Positions 60,307 to 64,000 of a DNA stretch of 64,000 nt are shown here, piece by piece. The position numbers and the translations under genes are program-made. Origin of the DNA: Xylanibacter ruminicola. GTDB lineage: Bacteria > Bacteroidota > Bacteroidia > Bacteroidales > Bacteroidaceae. Position 1 is the first letter of the stretch. Every line of letters begins with the position of its first letter. The DNA lies in the NCBI RefSeq assembly GCF_900142525.1, contig NZ_FRBD01000011.1, forward strand, positions 1-64,000, read 5' to 3'. The notes under the pieces were generated by a model. That model did no database searches and was not told the origin of the DNA. It saw only the letters and a program-made list of their open reading frames with translations.

Positions 60307-62742
60307 ATGAAGAAGGTTAAGAAAAAGAGTACAAACAACGACAATAAAGAGCGCTTGAGTTTTATCTTGGGTGCCATACTTTTCGGTATTTCAATTTACT
60401 TGTGTTTCGCATTCGTATCGTATTTCTCTACGGGTGCGGCCGACCAAACCCTTATTGAAGAACCTCGTGATGGCGAGGTGCTCAATGAGCATCATGAATT
60501 TGCCAATACTTGCGGAAGCTTGGGCGCCTATGCATCATGGTTCTTAATCAAGCGTTGCTTCGGTTTGCCTGCTTTTCTTATTCCGTTACTGCTTTTCGTT
60601 GCAGCCATCCATCTCATGAAGGCATATCGTGTAAACCTGCTCAAATGGTGTCTTTCCGTAACTCTGCTCATGATTTGGGCTTCGGTAGCGCTGGCCACAT
60701 TCCTCCAGCCACTTTTTGTCGACTCAAGCTTCTGTCCTGGAGGCGATCACGGCATGTATATCAGCCATTACATTGGCAATCTGGTTGGTGCGCCTGGTCT
60801 TACGGCCATTCTGGCCCTTATAGCCGTAGCGTTTCTCACCTATTTCAGCGCGGCAACCGTCATCTTTATCCGTAAGATGCTTAACCCTACTCTCTATATT
60901 AATAAGGTAAAATTCACGGTTGCAAAACCTAGCGACAATACTGACGATATAGAGTCTGAACCCGAAGAGAATCTGGTGTTCGATGATCCTGGTAAATCCG
61001 AGGTTATCTTCGACGATAAAGGTGGTGCTGTTGTTATCGACGAGGGTTATCGCGATGAAGACAGCAATATCAAGGAAGGTCCTGTAGTAAAACAGCCCAA
61101 GCCTGAAATTACTGATACCAAGAATACCGACGAAATAGGCATGGAGGTCGAAGTGGCCAAAGGCGACACCGAAACAGCCAACGCCAAGACTCTGGTTGAG
61201 GATGTCAATAGCATGGAGCCTTACGATCCGAAGCGCGATCTTGAGAACTACCACTACCCCACGCTCGACCTGCTGAAGAAATACGATAACGACGGCAAGC
61301 CTTATATCGATATGGCTGAGCAGACTGCCAACAAGAACCGTATTGTTGAGGTGCTGCGGACCTTTGGTGTTGAAATCAGCAGCATCAAGGCCACCGTTGG
61401 CCCTACTATCACCCTCTACGAGATTACCCTGGCTCAGGGTGTGCGCATCCAGAAGGTTAAAAACCTTGAGGACGATATCGCCCTCTCGCTGGCAGCTCTC
61501 GGCATTCGTATCATTGCTCCTATGCCCGGTAAGGGTACCGTGGGTATCGAGGTGCCAAACGCTAAGCCCTCTACCGTATCGATGGAGTCGATCCTGAACT
61601 CTAAGAAGTTCCAGGAGTCAAAGATGGAGCTGCCTTGCGCCATCGGTAAGACGATTACTAACGAGGTGTTTATGTTCGATCTGGCCAAGGCACCTCACCT
61701 GCTGGTAGCCGGTGCTACTGGTCAGGGTAAGTCAGTTGGTCTCAACGCTATCATTACCTCTTTATTATATAAGAAGCATCCTGCCGAGCTCAAGATAGTA
61801 CTTGTTGACCCTAAGAAGGTAGAGTTCAGTTTCTACGAGCCTATTGCCAACCACTTCCTGGCTAAGGTTCCCGATGAAGAGGCCGATCCTATCATCACCG
61901 ATGTTAGCAAGGTGGTTCGCACGCTTAACTCGCTCTGTAAGGAGATGGACTCCCGTTACGACCTGCTGAAATCAGCCCGCGCGCATAACATCAAGGAATA
62001 CAACCAGAAGTTCATCGCCCGCCAGCTGAATCCTAACAACGGGCATCGTTTCCTGCCATATATTGTGGTAGTAATCGATGAGTTCGGCGATCTGATTATG
62101 ACCGCAGGTAAGGAGGTTGAGCTGCCTATCGCTCGTATTGCCCAGCTGGCTCGTGCCGTGGGCATCCACATGATTATCGCTACCCAGCGTCCTACCACCA
62201 ACATCATCACCGGTACCATCAAGGCCAACTTCCCAAGCCGTATTGCCTTCAAGGTTTCGGCCGGTATCGACTCTAAGACCATTCTCGACCGCACAGGCGC
62301 TCAGCAGCTCATCGGCCGAGGCGATATGTTGGCACTTGTTGGCGGTTCTGAGCCCGAGCGTGTTCAATGTGCCTTTGTCGATACGCCCGAGGTTGAGCGC
62401 ATCAATGAGTATATCAGCGATCAGCAGAGCTATGGCGCTCCATTCGAACTGCCCGAGCCCGATATGCCTGAGGCTGATATGGGCGATGGTGGCGACAAGG
62501 ATGTGGATATGGCGCACCTCGACCCATTATTCGACGATGCAGCACGACTGATTGTGGTTAACCAGAGTGGCTCTACATCGCTCATTCAGCGTAAGTTTGC
62601 CATCGGATACAACCGTGCCGGCCGACTGATGGATCAGCTTGAAAGAGCTGGCGTTGTGGGCGCAGCTATGGGTTCTAAACCCCGTGAGGTGCTCATTCAG
62701 GATGAAAACAGTTTAAATAACCTTCTAAATAGTTTAAGATAA
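60307..62742 (+). CDS. ftsK: DNA translocase FtsK
   Basis: 811 aa from the ATG at 60307; a start at 60253 would precede the promoter. Four N-terminal helices (about 15-190), an acidic linker (about 200-300), the FtsK alpha/beta motor with Walker A GATGQGKSVG near 468-477 and Walker B IVVVIDEFGDL near 594-604. The C-terminal gamma winged-helix (AGRLMDQLERAGVVGA) reads KOPS-type sites. It pumps DNA at the septum and activates dimer resolution. Followed by lolA after 4 nt. Confidence 0.96.
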   Translation: MKKVKKKSTNNDNKERLSFILGAILFGISIYLCFAFVSYFSTGAADQTLIEEPRDGEVLNEHHEFANTCGSLGAYASWFLIKRCFGLPAFLIPLLLFVAAIHLMKAYRVNLLKWCLSVTLLMIWASVALATFLQPLFVDSSFCPGGDHGMYISHYIGNLVGAPGLTAILALIAVAFLTYFSAATVIFIRKMLNPTLYINKVKFTVAKPSDNTDDIESEPEENLVFDDPGKSEVIFDDKGGAVVIDEGYRDEDSNIKEGPVVKQPKPEITDTKNTDEIGMEVEVAKGDTETANAKTLVEDVNSMEPYDPKRDLENYHYPTLDLLKKYDNDGKPYIDMAEQTANKNRIVEVLRTFGVEISSIKATVGPTITLYEITLAQGVRIQKVKNLEDDIALSLAALGIRIIAPMPGKGTVGIEVPNAKPSTVSMESILNSKKFQESKMELPCAIGKTITNEVFMFDLAKAPHLLVAGATGQGKSVGLNAIITSLLYKKHPAELKIVLVDPKKVEFSFYEPIANHFLAKVPDEEADPIITDVSKVVRTLNSLCKEMDSRYDLLKSARAHNIKEYNQKFIARQLNPNNGHRFLPYIVVVIDEFGDLIMTAGKEVELPIARIAQLARAVGIHMIIATQRPTTNIITGTIKANFPSRIAFKVSAGIDSKTILDRTGAQQLIGRGDMLALVGGSEPERVQCAFVDTPEVERINEYISDQQSYGAPFELPEPDMPEADMGDGGDKDVDMAHLDPLFDDAARLIVVNQSGSTSLIQRKFAIGYNRAGRLMDQLERAGVVGAAMGSKPREVLIQDENSLNNLLNSLR

Positions 62743-62746
62743 AAAG

Positions 62747-63361
62747 ATGAATACAGGAATCATCCGAGTAGCTATAACCGCATTTCTTACTTTCAGCTGC
62801 TCATTCGTTTCAGTAAACGCCCAGACAGCCAAAGATGTTCTCGACAAGGCTGCTGCTACTATTACCGCCAAGCAAGGCGTAAAAGCTAACTTCAAGATGA
62901 CTGCCACAAGCGGCAGCACATCCGGTTCTATCGCCATCAAGGGCAAGAAGTTCTATGCTACCACGCCTCAGGCCACCGTTTGGTTCGACGGCAAGACTCA
63001 ATGGACTTATATGAAGAACAACGACGAGGTAAACGTAAGCAATCCTACCGAGTCGCAGTTGCAGGCCATCAATCCCTACAACTTCATCAATCTCTATAAG
63101 CGCGGCTATGCATACACCATGAACGCCTCGGGCAATAACTACGTGGTTCACCTGACGGCCAACTCGGCAGAACGCAAAATCAAGGAGCTCTTCGTGTCGG
63201 TTAATAAAAAGACCTATCAGCCCGTACAGGTAAAAATGCTGCAGGGTAAAAAGTGGACCACCTTCGACATTACGAATATCAAGAAGGAGAGCCTTTCCGA
63301 CAGTCAGTTCCGTTTTAACTCAAAGGATTTTCCAAAAGCAGAAATCATCGACCTCAGATAA
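62747..63361 (+). CDS. lolA: LolA-type outer-membrane lipoprotein carrier
   Basis: 204 aa with a signal peptide (ITAFLTFSCSFVSVNAQ). The fold is the LolA/LolB half-barrel: AKDVLDKAAATITAKQGVKANF at the start, a TPQATVWFDGKTQWTYMKN beta region near 75-95 and a C-terminal FDITNIKKESLSDSQFRF. It ferries lipoproteins across the periplasm to the outer membrane. The ftsK-lolA neighbour pair is common in bacteria. Cotranscribed with ftsK. Confidence 0.88.
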   Translation: MNTGIIRVAITAFLTFSCSFVSVNAQTAKDVLDKAAATITAKQGVKANFKMTATSGSTSGSIAIKGKKFYATTPQATVWFDGKTQWTYMKNNDEVNVSNPTESQLQAINPYNFINLYKRGYAYTMNASGNNYVVHLTANSAERKIKELFVSVNKKTYQPVQVKMLQGKKWTTFDITNIKKESLSDSQFRFNSKDFPKAEIIDLR

Positions 63362-63364
63362 AAT

Positions 63365-64000
63365 ATGAACAAATTTCAACTCTATCGTCTTCTTCGTAAG
63401 AATACGAACCTTAGCTATAAGCGCAGCCCAGCTTTCGAACAAAACAAATGGGCCAAAGGATTAATGTATTTCGGGGCAGCCATGTTTGCTGTCTATCTTA
63501 TCATGTATGGATGCATTGCCGGTGCAGCTGCTGAGGGCGCTGCTGGCTTCATGCTTGGAGCCGCTATCATCTATCTGGCCATCGACTATCTGTTGCGATT
63601 CATCGTGCAGACCACGCCAGGCATGATGGTTAAGCCTTACATTCTGCAACCCATCTCGCGCTATACCGCCATCGAGTGTTTCCTCATGGGCCAGCACATC
63701 AGCGGCTACAACTTCTTATGGCTCTTCATGTTTGTGCCTTATGCCATCATACTTCTCTTTGCTGGCGAGGGCTTCTGGCTGGTATTCTATGAGGTGTTGA
63801 CAGCCCAGCTGCTCATCATTCTGAACAGTCAGATCTACTTGTTCTTCCGCACACTTATCAATCGTACCGTGTGGTGGTTCATCCCTGCCGTAGCACTCTA
63901 TGCCCTACCCTTCATACCTTTGGTATTCAAGCCTAAGGCCAGTACTTTCGATAAGGTTTTCAATCTTTATTCCAGCGTAGGCATGTCGTGGTGGTTCCTG
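63365..64000 (+). CDS. DUF5687 family membrane protein (partial, runs off the window)
   Basis: The first 212 codons from the ATG at 63365; the frame is still open at 64000. It starts MNKFQLYRLLRKNTNLSYKRSP and has helices at about 31-55, 60-80, 115-140, 145-165 and 172-190. It resembles the permease half of a Bacteroidetes ABC exporter, which often has the ATPase just downstream; that gene would lie outside the window. 3 nt after lolA. Confidence 0.78.
   Translation, partial: MNKFQLYRLLRKNTNLSYKRSPAFEQNKWAKGLMYFGAAMFAVYLIMYGCIAGAAAEGAAGFMLGAAIIYLAIDYLLRFIVQTTPGMMVKPYILQPISRYTAIECFLMGQHISGYNFLWLFMFVPYAIILLFAGEGFWLVFYEVLTAQLLIILNSQIYLFFRTLINRTVWWFIPAVALYALPFIPLVFKPKASTFDKVFNLYSSVGMSWWFL

Overview
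The window comes from a Bacteroidales chromosome, most like Prevotella and its relatives. This is inferred from several signs. Promoters follow the Bacteroidetes pattern (TTTG, 19-20 nt, TAnnTTTG). The gene content includes a Mfa-like fimbrillin lipoprotein, PorD (DUF4835), GldE, DUF3127, a Rho with a long disordered insertion and a membrane pyrophosphatase. No 16S rRNA gene lies in the window, so the genus is not proven. Most of the window is core chromosome arranged in long co-directional operons; accessory material is concentrated in the first 13 kb.

Region 1-9.3 kb (accessory). The end of an IS256-type transposase is followed by a cytidylate-kinase-like gene and a secreted GH78 rhamnosidase. 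Next come a 52-aa small protein and a HEPN/MNT pair whose unit is bounded by two near-identical ~83-bp direct repeats, each carrying a terminator plus a promoter. A fimbrillin operon with a 47-aa leader gene follows. An SLC13/TrkA-C permease lies between two tiny genes that encode peptides with double-glycine leaders.

Region 9.3-21.2 kb. Two overlapping soluble PAS sensor kinases come first; the promoter-proximal one has Tyr in place of the H-box His and a ruined N-box, so it looks like a pseudokinase. A six-gene operon follows (lon, tgt, lptF/G-type permease, DEAD-box helicase, ispE, galE), read on the minus strand.

Region 21.3-38.97 kb. trmN6 and a DUF3127 gene converge. A plus-strand replication/repair operon holds dnaN, a DnaQ-like exonuclease, porD, recN and a TPR protein with a dead protease-like domain. 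dnaB, a TRIC-type channel gene and rarA run on minus. An acidic protein, hppA and an M15 peptidase run on plus. A PBP-type DD-carboxypeptidase, gldE and ssb run on minus.

Region 39-50 kb. A tRNA operon (Gly, Leu-CAG, Leu-GAG, Gly) reads into a hypothetical gene, ssb and gldE. nspC lies directly downstream of a response-regulator/histidine-kinase hybrid. glmS-carA-carB form a nitrogen/nucleotide unit with a hairpin terminator between glmS and carA. Two identical tRNA-Asp genes follow.

Region 49.2-64 kb. engB, an ABC-F ATPase, recR, a small membrane protein, a GT2 glycosyltransferase and a GNAT acetyltransferase form a tight overlapping minus operon. rho and a low-molecular-weight tyrosine phosphatase are divergent from it. 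tilS, an RlmI-like methyltransferase and a DEDD exonuclease run on minus; ftsK, lolA and a truncated DUF5687 gene run on plus to the end of the window.
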